Source: F1-120-MAGs118 sp013360535 (lineage in GTDB: Bacteria > Planctomycetota > UBA1135 > GCA-002686595). From it: 64,000 bases of DNA. The stretch is taken from the NCBI GenBank assembly GCA_026647215.1, contig JAPKHC010000006.1:62001-126000 (forward strand), in the 5' to 3' direction. The stretch's first letter is position 1; each line of letters opens with the position of its first letter. The position numbers and the translations under genes were made by a program. Below are positions 33,903 to 43,208 of this stretch, one piece after another. The notes beneath the pieces were generated by a model. The model was not told the DNA's origin. It searched no databases and was given only the letters and a program-made list of their open reading frames with translations.

Positions 33903-34253
33903 ATGGAATCGCCGCAGCGACTTGCACCGTGGCCGAAGGGCCGCCCGCCGTTTCGGGAAGACGAGAGCGCGGCCGCGCTCGCGACGCTGTCGAGCCGCTG
34001 GAGCGTGCTCGACGCGCGCTTGAGGACCAAGGTGGCGACGAAGGACTTCGCGCAGGCCCTCGCGCTCGCCCAAGCGGTGGGCGCACTCGCCGAAACGGCG
34101 TGGCACCATCCCGAGCTGAAGGTTGGCTGGGGCCAGCTCGAGGTCACGCTCTGGACGCATTCGGCCGGCGGCCTGACCGGGCTCGACTTCACGCTCGCGC
34201 GCTGGATCGACGCCCTGCTCGCCAATCTCGAAAGCGCCGCCCGCGAGGGCTAG
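33903..34253 (+). CDS. phhB: Pterin-4-alpha-carbinolamine dehydratase
   Basis: 116 residues from the ATG at 33903. The family signature is clear: TKVATKDFAQAL, then ETAWHHPELKVGWGQLEVTL and THSAGGLTGLDFTLARWID. The paired His-His-Pro and the later Thr-His supply the active site. The enzyme dehydrates 4a-hydroxytetrahydropterin to recycle the pterin cofactor of aromatic amino acid hydroxylases. The first ~30 residues are an extension beyond the core. It is divergent from thiD and ends in a TAG that is also part of the TAGACT box before the next gene. Confidence 0.85.
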   Translation: MESPQRLAPWPKGRPPFREDESAAALATLSSRWSVLDARLRTKVATKDFAQALALAQAVGALAETAWHHPELKVGWGQLEVTLWTHSAGGLTGLDFTLARWIDALLANLESAAREG

Positions 34254-34256
34254 ACT
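34251..34256 (+). promoter_or_regulatory. Candidate -10 box for the peroxiredoxin gene
   Basis: TAGACT lies about 70 bases before the ATG at 34327; its first three bases are the stop codon of the dehydratase gene. Confidence 0.4.
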
Positions 34257-34326
34257 CTGGCCCCCCGCATTCGCTGCCTGGCCTTTCGCCGGCGCAGCGC
34301 ACCCATCCGAAGACAAGAGGACACCC

Positions 34327-34782
34327 ATGGTCAACGTCGGCGACAGCGCACCGGACTTCACGCTCAAGACCCAGGACGACAAGGAGTGGAAGCTCTCCGA
34401 CCACAAGGGCAAGAACGTCGTGCTGATGTTCTACCCGCTCGACTGGAGCCCGACCTGCGAGAAGGAAAACTGCTCGGTCGCCGGCGACATGACGCTGACG
34501 GCGCCGAACACGGTCGTCGTCGGCCTCTCGCGCGACTCGGTCTGGTCGCACAAGGCCTGGAAGAACCAGTTCAAGCTGCAGCACGACCTGCTCGCGGACG
34601 TGAAGCTCGAAGTGGCCGCCAAGTACGACTTCGTCCACCCCGCCGGCTTCATCTGCAAGCGTGGCACGGTGATCGTCGACAAGAACGGCAAGGTCGCCTT
34701 CGCGGCCGCCAACGCGCCCGAGGACACCGGCAAGGCTCGCGACATGGCGGCCGTGCAGGCGGCCCTCAAGAAGCTCGCCTGA
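34327..34782 (+). CDS. Peroxiredoxin (BCP/PrxQ-like)
   Basis: 151 residues; an AGAGGA ribosome site precedes the ATG. It is a thioredoxin-fold peroxidase: GDSAPDFTLKTQDD, VVLMFYPLDWSPTCEKENC, then VVGLSRDSVWSHKAW. The peroxidatic Cys is Cys44; a second Cys at 49 gives the C-x4-C spacing of PrxQ/BCP enzymes, suggesting an intramolecular disulphide. It would reduce peroxides with electrons from thioredoxin. No signal peptide is seen. Confidence 0.88.
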   Translation: MVNVGDSAPDFTLKTQDDKEWKLSDHKGKNVVLMFYPLDWSPTCEKENCSVAGDMTLTAPNTVVVGLSRDSVWSHKAWKNQFKLQHDLLADVKLEVAAKYDFVHPAGFICKRGTVIVDKNGKVAFAAANAPEDTGKARDMAAVQAALKKLA

Positions 34783-34929
34783 GCGACTCGCCCCTCGCCT
34801 GACCGATCCCTTGCGATCTGGCCGGGGCAGCCCCTCCGCGCCGGGTCGTCCAGCGTGTACGGTGGAGCAGCGTTCGCCCCCGCGGCGGTCGCTGCTCCCC
34901 GCGCTTTTGTCGCTCGCCGTCCCCCTCCG

Positions 34930-37866
34930 ATGAACAAGTTCCTGCTCACCTTCGCGGCCCTGATCGCCTTGGCGGTCGCGTCGGCGGTGGGCTGGGTGAT
35001 GCTGGGGAGCGCGGGCGAGAGCGCTGCGGCGGAGCACGACTCGCTCGAAGCCGAGTTCGAAGCCGCGGCTCCGGACGAGGGCCTCACCGCTCCCGCGCTG
35101 GCAGCGAGCGGAGCGGGCGCGGCGCTCGAACAGGACTCGGCGCGCGACGAAGCCGAAGCTCCTCCCGCGCCGGAGCCCGAGAAGCCCGCGACCCGGCTCA
35201 CCGGCCGCATCGTCGACCTCGCGGGCAAGCCGCTCGCCGGCGCGAAGGTGTACGCCGCGCCGCCCGAGCGCAACCAGCGTTCGCCGCTCGATGGACCGCC
35301 TTGGGACGAGCCGCGCCGCAAGCGCCGCGAGGCGACGACCGACGCCGAGGGACGTTTCGCCGTCGCGGTGCTCGGCTCGGGATCGATGCGCTTCGCCGCG
35401 CGCGCGGGCGACTTCGCGCCGCTCGACCTCGAGGACGTGCTCGTGGTCGCCGAGACCGACAACGACCTCGGCACGCTCGAGCTCGTGCCGGGCGTGCGGA
35501 TCTCCGGCCGTGTCGTCGACGCGCGTGGGCAAGGTGTCGGCGAGGTCGAGCTCTACCAGCCGCGCGATCCGCAGTACCCGGTGTGGATGGGCAAGACCGA
35601 GACCGGCACGCGCCTGGGCGCGACGGATTCCAACGGCAACTTCGAGCTCGGTCCGCTGCTGCCGGGTCCGTGGGTGATCCTGGCGCACCACGAGCGCCAT
35701 CCCGACGCCGTCGCACGTTCCGAGCACGCCGATCCCGGCGAGCGCGTCAGCGACGTGCGCATCGAGTTCGCCTCGTCGGGCTCGATCGGCGGAGTCGTGC
35801 GCGTCAGGGCCGGCGCCGGCGCGCCGAGTCCCGCGCAGTTTTCGGTCGTCGCGTCTTACACGGGCGCGCGCGAGCGGGGCCCGGGCGAGCCCGACTTCCG
35901 GTACCGCCGCGGTCGCTGCGACGCGAGTGGCACGTACTCGATCGCGGGCCTGTTCGAGGACGAGCCCTACCGGCTGACGCTCTTCTGGCATCGCAACGCG
36001 AACGACGAGCAGGGCATCGAGATGCCGCGCCAGCAGGCCGATGTCGTGATCGACGGCCAGCGCGCCGATTTCACGCTCGAGCCGTTCTCGGTGCTCGTGC
36101 ACCACCCCGTCGACGCGCGCACCGGCGCCGCGCTCGAGGAGCTCGACGGGCGCATCGTCGTGAAGCGTCCCGATGGGCGCGAGAGCGGCATCACCTCGAC
36201 CACTCGCTCGCTGGGCGACGGCCGCTGGACCGAGACGATCGCGCGGCCGCCCGAGCCCGGCGACGTCGCGACGCTCGTCGTCACCAAGGAAGGCTACCGG
36301 CCGCTGCGGGTGTCGCCGGTCGAGATCACGCTCGCAGGCGAGGTCGACGTCGGCGAGGTCAAGCTCGAGCCGCTCGCCGAGCTGCGCGCGCGTGTCGTCT
36401 CGGCCGCGACGGGCGAGCCGGTCGAGGGCGCGCGAGTGATGGTGCGGCTCGAGCAGGGCGACGACGGACTGCGCACGCTCGAGGAGGTGCTCGAGGCCGC
36501 GGAACGCCAGGCGGAGCGCGGCCCCGTTCGACAGGCGCCGCGCCTGCGCAGCCGCGAGACCGACAAGGACGGCTGGACGAAGCTGAACGCCAGCGCCGAC
36601 GCGGCTGGGCTCGCCTGCGCCGTGCATTCCGACTGGCCCTCGTCGGAGCTCGTCGAGGTGCGCTTCGGCCCACCCGGCGCGAACTCCGTCGTGTTCGAGG
36701 TCCAGCCGGGGACGACGGCCCGCGTGACCGTCGTCGACAGCTTCGGGGCACCGGCTTCGGGCGTCAGCGTGGTCGCACGCTGGAGCGCACCCGAAGGCTC
36801 GGAAGCGCCGCAAAGTCTGCGCAACTCCAGCCGCCGCCTGCGCACCGACTCGGCCGGGGTCGCGCTCTTCTCCGGCCTGCTGCCGGGCCCGACGCACTTC
36901 GTGCTCGAGGAGGAGCGCATCGGCGGGCAGTCCGGCAAGGACGGTCGCGCCGGTCGCGAGGCGCGGGTCGAGCTCGCGCCGGAGCGTGTCAACGAGGTCG
37001 CGCTCGTCGCGACGCCGCGGGGCACCCTGTCGGGCCGCGTGTTCGACTCGGGCCAGCGTGTCGCCGGAGCGGTGCTCGAGTTCCAGCCCGGCTCCGTGCG
37101 CGACGACGGCGGACGCGGCTGGGGCGGCGGCATCACGGCGCGCACCAGCCCGCAGGGCGAATACTCGATCCCGCGCCTTGGCGCCGGACGCTGGACGGTG
37201 ACGGTGCGCCACCCGCAGCGGCTCGTGCCGCACCGCGAGGAGTTCGTCGCCGCCGGTGCCGACGAGCGCCGCGACTTCCGCCTCTCGGGCAGCGCCGTCA
37301 GCGGCAACGTCGTCGATCCGCGCGGAACCGGCATCGGCGGCGCGAAGCTCACGCTCGGGGAGCTGCGGGCCGACCGGAACGCGCGCGACGGCAAGCGCTT
37401 CGTGCCGCTCTCGACGAACTCGCGGGTGCTGAGCAACGAAGGCGGCTGGTTCGAGGCGCGCGGGCTGCCGACCGGCGTCGACTTGCAGATCGAGGTCTCG
37501 CACCCCGACTACCAGGACGCCCGCTCGGACGTCTTCCGCCTCGGGCCCGACGAGATCCGCAGTCCCCTCGACGTGACGCTGCGGCCGGGCGCGACGCTGG
37601 TGGTCGAGGTCGCGACCAGCGACGGCCGCGTGGCGCGGGGGCGCGTCAACGCGCAGCGCATCGCCGACGAACGCGGCAAGAACGTGCGCAGCGGGCCACG
37701 TTCGGGCAACCTCGACGGGCGCTCGCGCGCGCGGATCAGCGGCCTGCCCGGAGGCAAGTACGTGGTGACGCTCGAGCGCACCTACGGCAACCAGCAGAAG
37801 CCCTCGCGCCTCGAGGTCGAGCTCGAAGCCGGACGCGTGCGGGAGCTGCGCTTCGACGTGCCTTGA
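34930..37866 (+). CDS. Large membrane-anchored protein with carboxypeptidase-regulatory-like repeats
   Basis: 978 residues from the ATG at 34930. An N-terminal hydrophobic segment (FLLTFAALIALAVASAVGWVM) is followed by an Ala/Glu-rich linker of ~70 residues. The rest is about nine beta-sandwich units resembling carboxypeptidase regulatory or Cna-B-like domains. Each opens with a G-R/T-V-V/I-D-x-x-G pattern, such as LTGRIVDLAGKPLAGAKVY, ISGRVVDARGQGVGEVELY and LSGRVFDSGQRVAGAVLEF. The domains probably form a long stalk outside the cytoplasmic membrane. No enzymatic domain is visible. Function unknown. Confidence 0.78.
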   Translation: MNKFLLTFAALIALAVASAVGWVMLGSAGESAAAEHDSLEAEFEAAAPDEGLTAPALAASGAGAALEQDSARDEAEAPPAPEPEKPATRLTGRIVDLAGKPLAGAKVYAAPPERNQRSPLDGPPWDEPRRKRREATTDAEGRFAVAVLGSGSMRFAARAGDFAPLDLEDVLVVAETDNDLGTLELVPGVRISGRVVDARGQGVGEVELYQPRDPQYPVWMGKTETGTRLGATDSNGNFELGPLLPGPWVILAHHERHPDAVARSEHADPGERVSDVRIEFASSGSIGGVVRVRAGAGAPSPAQFSVVASYTGARERGPGEPDFRYRRGRCDASGTYSIAGLFEDEPYRLTLFWHRNANDEQGIEMPRQQADVVIDGQRADFTLEPFSVLVHHPVDARTGAALEELDGRIVVKRPDGRESGITSTTRSLGDGRWTETIARPPEPGDVATLVVTKEGYRPLRVSPVEITLAGEVDVGEVKLEPLAELRARVVSAATGEPVEGARVMVRLEQGDDGLRTLEEVLEAAERQAERGPVRQAPRLRSRETDKDGWTKLNASADAAGLACAVHSDWPSSELVEVRFGPPGANSVVFEVQPGTTARVTVVDSFGAPASGVSVVARWSAPEGSEAPQSLRNSSRRLRTDSAGVALFSGLLPGPTHFVLEEERIGGQSGKDGRAGREARVELAPERVNEVALVATPRGTLSGRVFDSGQRVAGAVLEFQPGSVRDDGGRGWGGGITARTSPQGEYSIPRLGAGRWTVTVRHPQRLVPHREEFVAAGADERRDFRLSGSAVSGNVVDPRGTGIGGAKLTLGELRADRNARDGKRFVPLSTNSRVLSNEGGWFEARGLPTGVDLQIEVSHPDYQDARSDVFRLGPDEIRSPLDVTLRPGATLVVEVATSDGRVARGRVNAQRIADERGKNVRSGPRSGNLDGRSRARISGLPGGKYVVTLERTYGNQQKPSRLEVELEAGRVRELRFDVP

Positions 37867-37939
37867 GCGCCATCGACCGGAAACGAGCGCGGGCCGGAGC
37901 TCGCGCCCCAGCCCGCGTCGTTGCGAATCCGCGTCGGGA

Positions 37940-38542
37940 TCAGCCCTTGACGCACTCGAGCGCGACGATGATGCGAACCTCGTCGCCGATCGCCGGCAGG
38001 TAGCCGTTGACGCTGAAGTCCGAGCGCTTGATCTCGAACGTGGCCTCGAAGCCGGCGCGCGTGTCCTTGAACGGCGACTCGCCTTCGCCGACGACCTCGA
38101 TCGGCACGGTGACCGACTTCGTCACGCCGTGCAGCGTGAGGTCGCCGGTGGCCTCGAGCTTGCTCTCGCCCTTCTTCGCGACCTTGGTGCTCTTGAAGGT
38201 CATGGTCGGGAACTCCTTCGCGCTGAAGAAGTCGGGCCCGCGCAGGTGGTCGTCGCGCTTGCCGTCGTTGGTGTTGATGCTGCCGACGTCGACGGAGAGC
38301 TCGACCGAGGCCGTCTCCGGCTTCGCGGCATCCCACTGGACGTTGCCTGAGACCTTGTCGAAGCGGCCCCAGAAGGGCGCGACGATGTGCTTGACGCGGA
38401 ACACGACGCTGGAGTGGCCCGAGTCGACCTTCCACGGCGCGGCGGCGGACACCGGCGCGGCGGAGGCGGGGACGGCGACGGCCTGGTAGGCGAGGGGCAG
38501 GGTGAGCGCGAGGGCGCCGAGGGCGAGGAGCTTGAAGTTCAT
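37940..38542 (-). CDS. Exported YceI-family lipid-binding protein
   Basis: 200 residues from the ATG at 38542, with a signal peptide (LLALGALALTLPLAYQ). The YceI lipocalin-like fold shows WKVDSGHSSVVFRVKHIV, GRFDKVSG, VDVGSINTNDGKRDDHLRGPDFF, FPTMTFKST, GDLTLHGVTKSVTVPI and the C-terminal RSDFSV. Such periplasmic proteins bind polyisoprenoid-like molecules. It is the only gene on its strand between the repeat protein and the VOC gene; the 208 bases upstream contain no gene. Confidence 0.9.
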   Translation of the reverse strand: MNFKLLALGALALTLPLAYQAVAVPASAAPVSAAAPWKVDSGHSSVVFRVKHIVAPFWGRFDKVSGNVQWDAAKPETASVELSVDVGSINTNDGKRDDHLRGPDFFSAKEFPTMTFKSTKVAKKGESKLEATGDLTLHGVTKSVTVPIEVVGEGESPFKDTRAGFEATFEIKRSDFSVNGYLPAIGDEVRIIVALECVKG

Positions 38543-38750
38543 GGGAGGGAGCGGCACGAGCGGCCGCGGGTAGGGGACGAGAGCGCGGCGCCGGAGGGGC
38601 GACGCGGGTTCCGGTGGGGCGCTGGGCCCTGTGGAGCGCCGTTCGTAGAGCATTGCGGACGCTTGCACAAGGTGTGGGCCAGATTGTGGATCGTAAATCC
38701 GGCTTGACGGCCAGCCTGAGGGCCGAAAAACGGGCCGCGCTCGGGCTCGT

Positions 38751-39170
38751 TCAGCTCGCGAACACGCGTCGCGGGTCCTGGAACGACTTGAACTCGAGCG
38801 CGTTGCCGCTGGGGTCGACCACGAACAGCGTCGCCTGCTCGCCGACCTCGCCCTTGAAGCGCACGTGCGGCTCGATCAGGAAGCGCGTGCCCCGCGCGCG
38901 CAGGCGCTCGGCAAAGGCGTGCCACGCCCGCCACTCGAGGATCAGGCCGAAGTGCCGCACCGGCACGTTGTCGCCGTCGACGAGGTTGGTGTCCGCGCGC
39001 GTCAGCTCGCGCTCGACCAAGTGCGCCGAGATCTGGTGGCCGCCGAGGTCGAAGTCGATCCAGCGTTCGGCGCTGCGGCCGACCTTGCAGCCGAGCACGT
39101 CGACGTAGAAGGCACGCGTCGCGGCGATGTCGTTGACGGGGAACGCGAGGTGGAAGGGAGCGGGTTCCAT
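38751..39170 (-). CDS. VOC (glyoxalase-fold) family protein
   Basis: 139 residues. A single vicinal-oxygen-chelate domain: PFHLAFPVNDIAATRAFYVDVLGC at the start, and FVVDPSGNALEFKSF at the end. A His near the start and the Glu near the end are the usual metal ligands. It may be a dioxygenase or lyase of unknown substrate. It starts six bases after the glycosyltransferase stop and is probably the last gene of a three-gene operon (ridA-like, glycosyltransferase, VOC). Confidence 0.82.
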   Translation of the reverse strand: MEPAPFHLAFPVNDIAATRAFYVDVLGCKVGRSAERWIDFDLGGHQISAHLVERELTRADTNLVDGDNVPVRHFGLILEWRAWHAFAERLRARGTRFLIEPHVRFKGEVGEQATLFVVDPSGNALEFKSFQDPRRVFAS

Positions 39171-39176
39171 GGCGAC

Positions 39177-40235
39177 TCAGAGGATGGAGCGCAGGGCCGC
39201 GAGCGTCAACGCGGCATTGTGCTCCCATGTGAAGCGCGAGCCGAGTGCGGCGCGGGCGGCGACCTGCGCGGGATCGAGGTGGCTCGCGAAGGCGGCGGCG
39301 AGCGCGTCGGCGAGCTGGGCCGGCTGCGGTGCGGGCTCGACCCACTGCGCGAGCTCGCCGAGCGCCTCTTCGTAGGCCGGGAGGCGAGTGGCGACGGGTG
39401 CGAGGCCGCAGGCGGCGCCTTCGAGCGGCGTGACCGGCGTCCAGTCGTCGCTCGCGAGCTGCGCGAGCACGTCGTGCGTCGCGAGAGCGCGGCGAGTCTT
39501 CGTGTCGTCGGGCGTCGAGTCGAAACGCACTCGCGCGCAGATCGGGCTGCGCGTCGAGCGCGCGCGCAGCTCGTCGTAGGCGTCGCCGACGCGGCCGAGG
39601 AACGTGAGCTCGACTTGCTGGCCGCTCGCCGCGAGGCGTTCGCAGGCCGCGAGCAGCTCGAGCGGCGCGCGCGTGCGGTCGACGCGACCGAGCGCGAGCA
39701 CGCGCAAGGTCGAGTCGCGCGCGCGCGGCGCAGCTCGTGCGCCCAGCTCCGCGGAAAAATGGCCGCAACCGACGGGCACGGCGAAGACGCGCTCTGGCCG
39801 GAGGCCGAAACGCTCGATCAGCTCGCGGCGCGCGTGGGCGCTGAACGTGATCACGGCGTCGCGGCCTTCGAGCGCGCGCGGCGAGGCCGGCGGCGAGGAG
39901 AGCGCGAGGCTCGAGCGCGCGCGCGCGGGCCGCGGGCACGCGATCGAGCTCACGTGCAGCACGTCGCAGCCTCCGGCGAGCCTGTCCGGCGCGAGCCCGA
40001 GGCTCGCGAGGCGCTCGAGCCACGAACGGGGGAGCTTGCGGCGCACCAGCCGCGCGCGCGGCGGCAACGAGTCCATGGTTTCGGCCGAATCGAGCCGCTT
40101 TCCGGGCCCCCAGTCGAACAACGTCGTCGCGGGCGCGTCGTCGAGCCGCACGAGCGCGCGCGCGAACTCGCGCACGTAACGCCCGACGCCCGGTTCGTGC
40201 GTCGCTCCCGGCCAGTAGTCGAGCGCGAGCCGCAC
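39177..40235 (-). CDS. Glycosyltransferase, GT-B fold (GT4-like)
   Basis: 352 residues. The N-terminal half begins MRLALDYWPGATHEPGVGRYVREFA, with a Gly-rich acceptor motif. The C-terminal half has VLALGRVDRTRAPLELLAA, typical of the GT4 donor domain, and a LEGAACGLAPVATRLPAYEEAL segment with the E-x7-E-like ribose/phosphate site. A SAHARRELIERFGL segment is also a GT4 hallmark. It likely transfers a sugar in cell-envelope or exopolysaccharide synthesis; donor and acceptor are unknown. It lies one base after the RidA gene. Confidence 0.8.
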   Translation of the reverse strand: MRLALDYWPGATHEPGVGRYVREFARALVRLDDAPATTLFDWGPGKRLDSAETMDSLPPRARLVRRKLPRSWLERLASLGLAPDRLAGGCDVLHVSSIACPRPARARSSLALSSPPASPRALEGRDAVITFSAHARRELIERFGLRPERVFAVPVGCGHFSAELGARAAPRARDSTLRVLALGRVDRTRAPLELLAACERLAASGQQVELTFLGRVGDAYDELRARSTRSPICARVRFDSTPDDTKTRRALATHDVLAQLASDDWTPVTPLEGAACGLAPVATRLPAYEEALGELAQWVEPAPQPAQLADALAAAFASHLDPAQVAARAALGSRFTWEHNAALTLAALRSIL

Positions 40236-40236
40236 G

Positions 40237-40686
40237 TCACCTCACCGCGATGCAGGCGATCTCGACGCGCGCACCCCGCGGCAAGGCGGCGACGCCGACG
40301 GTCGCACGCGCGGGCGGAAGCTCGCGGAAGAACTCCGCGTACACCGTGTTCATCGCGGCGAAGTCGTTCAGGTCGGTCAAGTAGACCGTCGTCGACACCA
40401 CGTGGCTCAGGTCGAGCCCGGCGACGGCGAGCACCGCCGCGAGGTTCTCGAGCGTGGTGCGCGTCTGGGCCTCGATTCCGGGCTCGAGCGCGCCCGTCTG
40501 CGCGGCGAGTCCGATCTGTCCCGCGAGGTACAGCGTGTCGCCGACGCGGACGGCCTGGGAGTAGGGACCGATCGGGGCCGGTGCGGCGCTCGACAGGTAG
40601 CTCGACCGACCCGGCGCCGCGCAGGAAGCGAGCAGCACCAGCGAGAGGGCCGAAATCGTCGGAAGAAGAGGGGTGTGGTGGAGCAT
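40237..40686 (-). CDS. RidA-family protein with a lipoprotein signal
   Basis: 149 residues from the ATG at 40686. An N-terminal stretch (TISALSLVLLASC) has a lipobox ending in Cys22, so the protein is probably exported and lipid-anchored. The RidA domain then shows APIGPYSQAVRVGDTLYLAGQIGL, VVSTTVYLTDLNDFAAMN, PARATVGVAALPRGARVEIACIAV, with the conserved Arg of the active pocket. RidA proteins deaminate reactive enamine/imine intermediates and are usually cytosolic, so the export signal is unusual. A start further upstream is possible but lacks support. Confidence 0.82.
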   Translation of the reverse strand: MLHHTPLLPTISALSLVLLASCAAPGRSSYLSSAAPAPIGPYSQAVRVGDTLYLAGQIGLAAQTGALEPGIEAQTRTTLENLAAVLAVAGLDLSHVVSTTVYLTDLNDFAAMNTVYAEFFRELPPARATVGVAALPRGARVEIACIAVR

Positions 40687-40784
40687 GGGCCCCGAGGATC
40701 TTCGGGCGGCCGGGGCCGGGTTGCAAACGGACTTTGCACGCGGGAGGTTGCGGCGGACGCGAGCGGGCAGTGAGATGGAACGTG

Positions 40785-43184
40785 ATGACGAGGCCCTTGG
40801 TCGTCCGGGCGCTCGCCGCGCTGGCCCTGATCGGTGCAGCACGGGCACAGCTCGCCTTCGAACCCGCGCTCGGTCGCGCGGAAGCGGGCTCGTTCGTCGC
40901 CCGCGCCGGCGGAGTCCTGCTGAACGCCCGCGAAGGCGGACTGGGGATCGCGCTCGTGCGCAGCGAGCACGAAGGCGCGGCGATCGCGCTCGAGTTCGGC
41001 GTTGCGCGACCCGAGGGTGAGCTCGAGCGCTGCGTCACGCTGACGCGCTTCAAGGGCCACGAGGCGTTCCACACCGATCGAGTCCACGCGCGCCTGCGCT
41101 ACCGCGGCGTCGCGCCCGGAGTCGAGCTCGTGCTGCGCGAGGGCGACGGAGGCTTCGAGTACGACCTCGACCTCGGTCGCGACGCACGCCCCGAGCTGTT
41201 CGAGGCGCAGGTGCGTGGCCACGAGGCGCTGTGGATCGATCCGGACGGCGCGCTCGTGATCGAGACCGCCGTCGGAGCGCTCGTGCAGCCGCCGCCGCTC
41301 GCGTGGAGCCTCGCCGACTGCCGCAAGCTCGCCTGTCGCTTCGAGCTGCGCGGCCCGGACCGTTTTGGCTTCGCGCTCGAGCCGCGCGCGATCGGCACAC
41401 GCGCGCGCATCGATCCCGCGCTGCGCTTCTCGACCTACCTGACCGGCGAGAACGAGCAGGACGTCGAGGCCGTCGCCCACGGACCCTTCGGAGTCGCGCT
41501 CGCGGCCGGAACGAGCTACTCGCTCGACTTTCCGACGACGCTCGGCGCCTTCGATCCGTTCTTCAACGGCGGCACCGAGGCCTTCGTCTCGTGCCTGTCC
41601 GCGGACGGTCGCGAGCTCCTCTGGTCGACCCTGATCGGCGGCTCCGGCGACGAGCTCGCGCGCAGCGTCGTCGTCACGCCGTCGGGCGGCGTGATCGTCG
41701 GCGGCGACACGACGTCCGGCGATTTTCCGACGACTGCGGGCGCGTTGCAGCCCGTGTTCGGCGGCGTGCGCGACGTGTTCGTGGCGCGCCTCGAAGGTTC
41801 GGGCACGGCGCTGGAGTGGTCGACCTACTTCGGAGGAGCGCTGGCCGATCGCTTCGGCGAGCTCGCGCTCGGAGCGAACGAGGAGCCGGTCCTGTGCGGC
41901 GGCACCCGCGGCGGCTTGCCGACGAGCGCCGGCGCGTTCGACACGACTTACAACGGTGGACCGTTCTTCGGCGACGCGTTCGTCGCGCGGCTGGCGCGCG
42001 ACGGCGGCTCGCGCGTGTGGTGCACGTACTTCGGCAGCGCCGGTGAGGAGCTCGCGGAGCGGCTCGCGCTCGACGCGAACGACGGCGTCGTCGTCGCGGG
42101 GCAGGCCTACAGCTCGAGCTTCCCGACTTCCGCGGGTGCCTTCGACACGACCTTCAGCGGCCCCTCGGAAGCGTGGGTCGCGCGCTTCTCCGCCAACGGG
42201 GCGCAGCGTGTGTTCTCGACCTTCCTCGGAGGCAGCGCGGAAGAGAGCGTGCTGACGCTGCTCGTCGAGCCGTCGGGGGACGTGCTGTGTGGCGGCGAGA
42301 CGCTGAGCGTCGATTTCCCCGTGGTTTCCGGCGCTTTCGACTCGACCTTCGGCGGCGCGAGCGAAGGCTTCATCGCGCGGCTCTCGGCACTGGGCACGAC
42401 CCTGTCGGACTCGACCTTCTTCGGCGGCGACGACCTCGACCGCGTCTCGGCGCTCGCTCTCGAACCCAGCGGGGCGCTGATCGTCGGCGGCGATTCGCTC
42501 AGCGAAGGTCTGCCCACCACTCCCGGGGCTTACCAGCCGCAACCGCGCATGCCGATCGGTGGTGTCGAGCGCGAGGTGTTCCTCGGGCGCATGCCAACGA
42601 CGCTCGCTGGCTTCGATTACCTGACCCACTTCGGCTGCCCGCAGCCCGACTGGCTGCGCGCGCTCGCCGTCGACTCCGATGGCGAGGTGCTGTTCGGCGG
42701 CACGACCTACGGCCCGGGCTTGCCCGTCTCCGTCGGCGCGTTCCAGCCGGACTGGAACGTGCTCGCGCTCTCGCAGGGCTACGTCTCGAAGCTCGCGCTG
42801 CTCGTGCATCCGATCTCGTTCGGCACGGGCAAGCTGAATTCGCAGGGCGGACGCGCGGAGATGCGCTGGGAAGGATTCCCGTCGGTGACCGAGACCGGCT
42901 TCCGCGTCGGTTGTGACTTCGCCTTGCCCAACGCCTGGTCGCAGAGCCTGCGCAGCCTCGCGCGACAGGACGTTCCGTTCCTCGGCAGCCGCCTGTACCT
43001 CGTGCCGCCGTTCAAGCGCCTGCAGCGCGTGAAGACCGACTTCCTCGGTTACGCCATGCGCGATGCGACGTTCGAGCCGTGGCTCGTCGGGCAGACGGTC
43101 TACTTTCAGGTCTGGTACGAGGACTCGGGCTCGCCGCAGGGCGCTGCGCTGTCGAACGCGCTCGAGGTGATCGTCTATCCGTGA
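40785..43184 (+). CDS. Secreted SBBP-repeat beta-propeller protein with C-terminal tail
   Basis: 799 residues from the ATG at 40785. After a signal peptide (LAALALIGAARAQ) come ~200 residues resembling the DUF7948 region often found before SBBP repeats. From residue ~205 there are about eight tandem propeller-type units: FSTYLTGENEQDVEAVAH, WSTLIGGSGDELARSV and others, each with an FPTT-x-GAF motif. The last ~130 residues end in YFQVWYEDSGSPQG then ALSNALEVIVYP, similar to the tails of the proteins ending at 16523 and 56820. It is divergent from the RidA gene. Probably a surface or secreted binding protein; function unknown. Confidence 0.82.
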   Translation: MTRPLVVRALAALALIGAARAQLAFEPALGRAEAGSFVARAGGVLLNAREGGLGIALVRSEHEGAAIALEFGVARPEGELERCVTLTRFKGHEAFHTDRVHARLRYRGVAPGVELVLREGDGGFEYDLDLGRDARPELFEAQVRGHEALWIDPDGALVIETAVGALVQPPPLAWSLADCRKLACRFELRGPDRFGFALEPRAIGTRARIDPALRFSTYLTGENEQDVEAVAHGPFGVALAAGTSYSLDFPTTLGAFDPFFNGGTEAFVSCLSADGRELLWSTLIGGSGDELARSVVVTPSGGVIVGGDTTSGDFPTTAGALQPVFGGVRDVFVARLEGSGTALEWSTYFGGALADRFGELALGANEEPVLCGGTRGGLPTSAGAFDTTYNGGPFFGDAFVARLARDGGSRVWCTYFGSAGEELAERLALDANDGVVVAGQAYSSSFPTSAGAFDTTFSGPSEAWVARFSANGAQRVFSTFLGGSAEESVLTLLVEPSGDVLCGGETLSVDFPVVSGAFDSTFGGASEGFIARLSALGTTLSDSTFFGGDDLDRVSALALEPSGALIVGGDSLSEGLPTTPGAYQPQPRMPIGGVEREVFLGRMPTTLAGFDYLTHFGCPQPDWLRALAVDSDGEVLFGGTTYGPGLPVSVGAFQPDWNVLALSQGYVSKLALLVHPISFGTGKLNSQGGRAEMRWEGFPSVTETGFRVGCDFALPNAWSQSLRSLARQDVPFLGSRLYLVPPFKRLQRVKTDFLGYAMRDATFEPWLVGQTVYFQVWYEDSGSPQGAALSNALEVIVYP

Positions 43185-43208
43185 CGCGCTCGCGCTGGAC
43201 AGGCAGGT

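Noticed and set aside
34189..37503. 1104-residue open frame on the minus strand
   Set aside because: It is antisense to the carboxypeptidase-regulatory repeat protein, with Arg/Ala-rich low-complexity sequence typical of antisense frames in high-GC DNA.
38865..40784. Long open frame upstream of the SBBP gene on the plus strand
   Set aside because: Antisense to the VOC, glycosyltransferase and RidA genes; the SBBP protein begins at its signal peptide at 40785.
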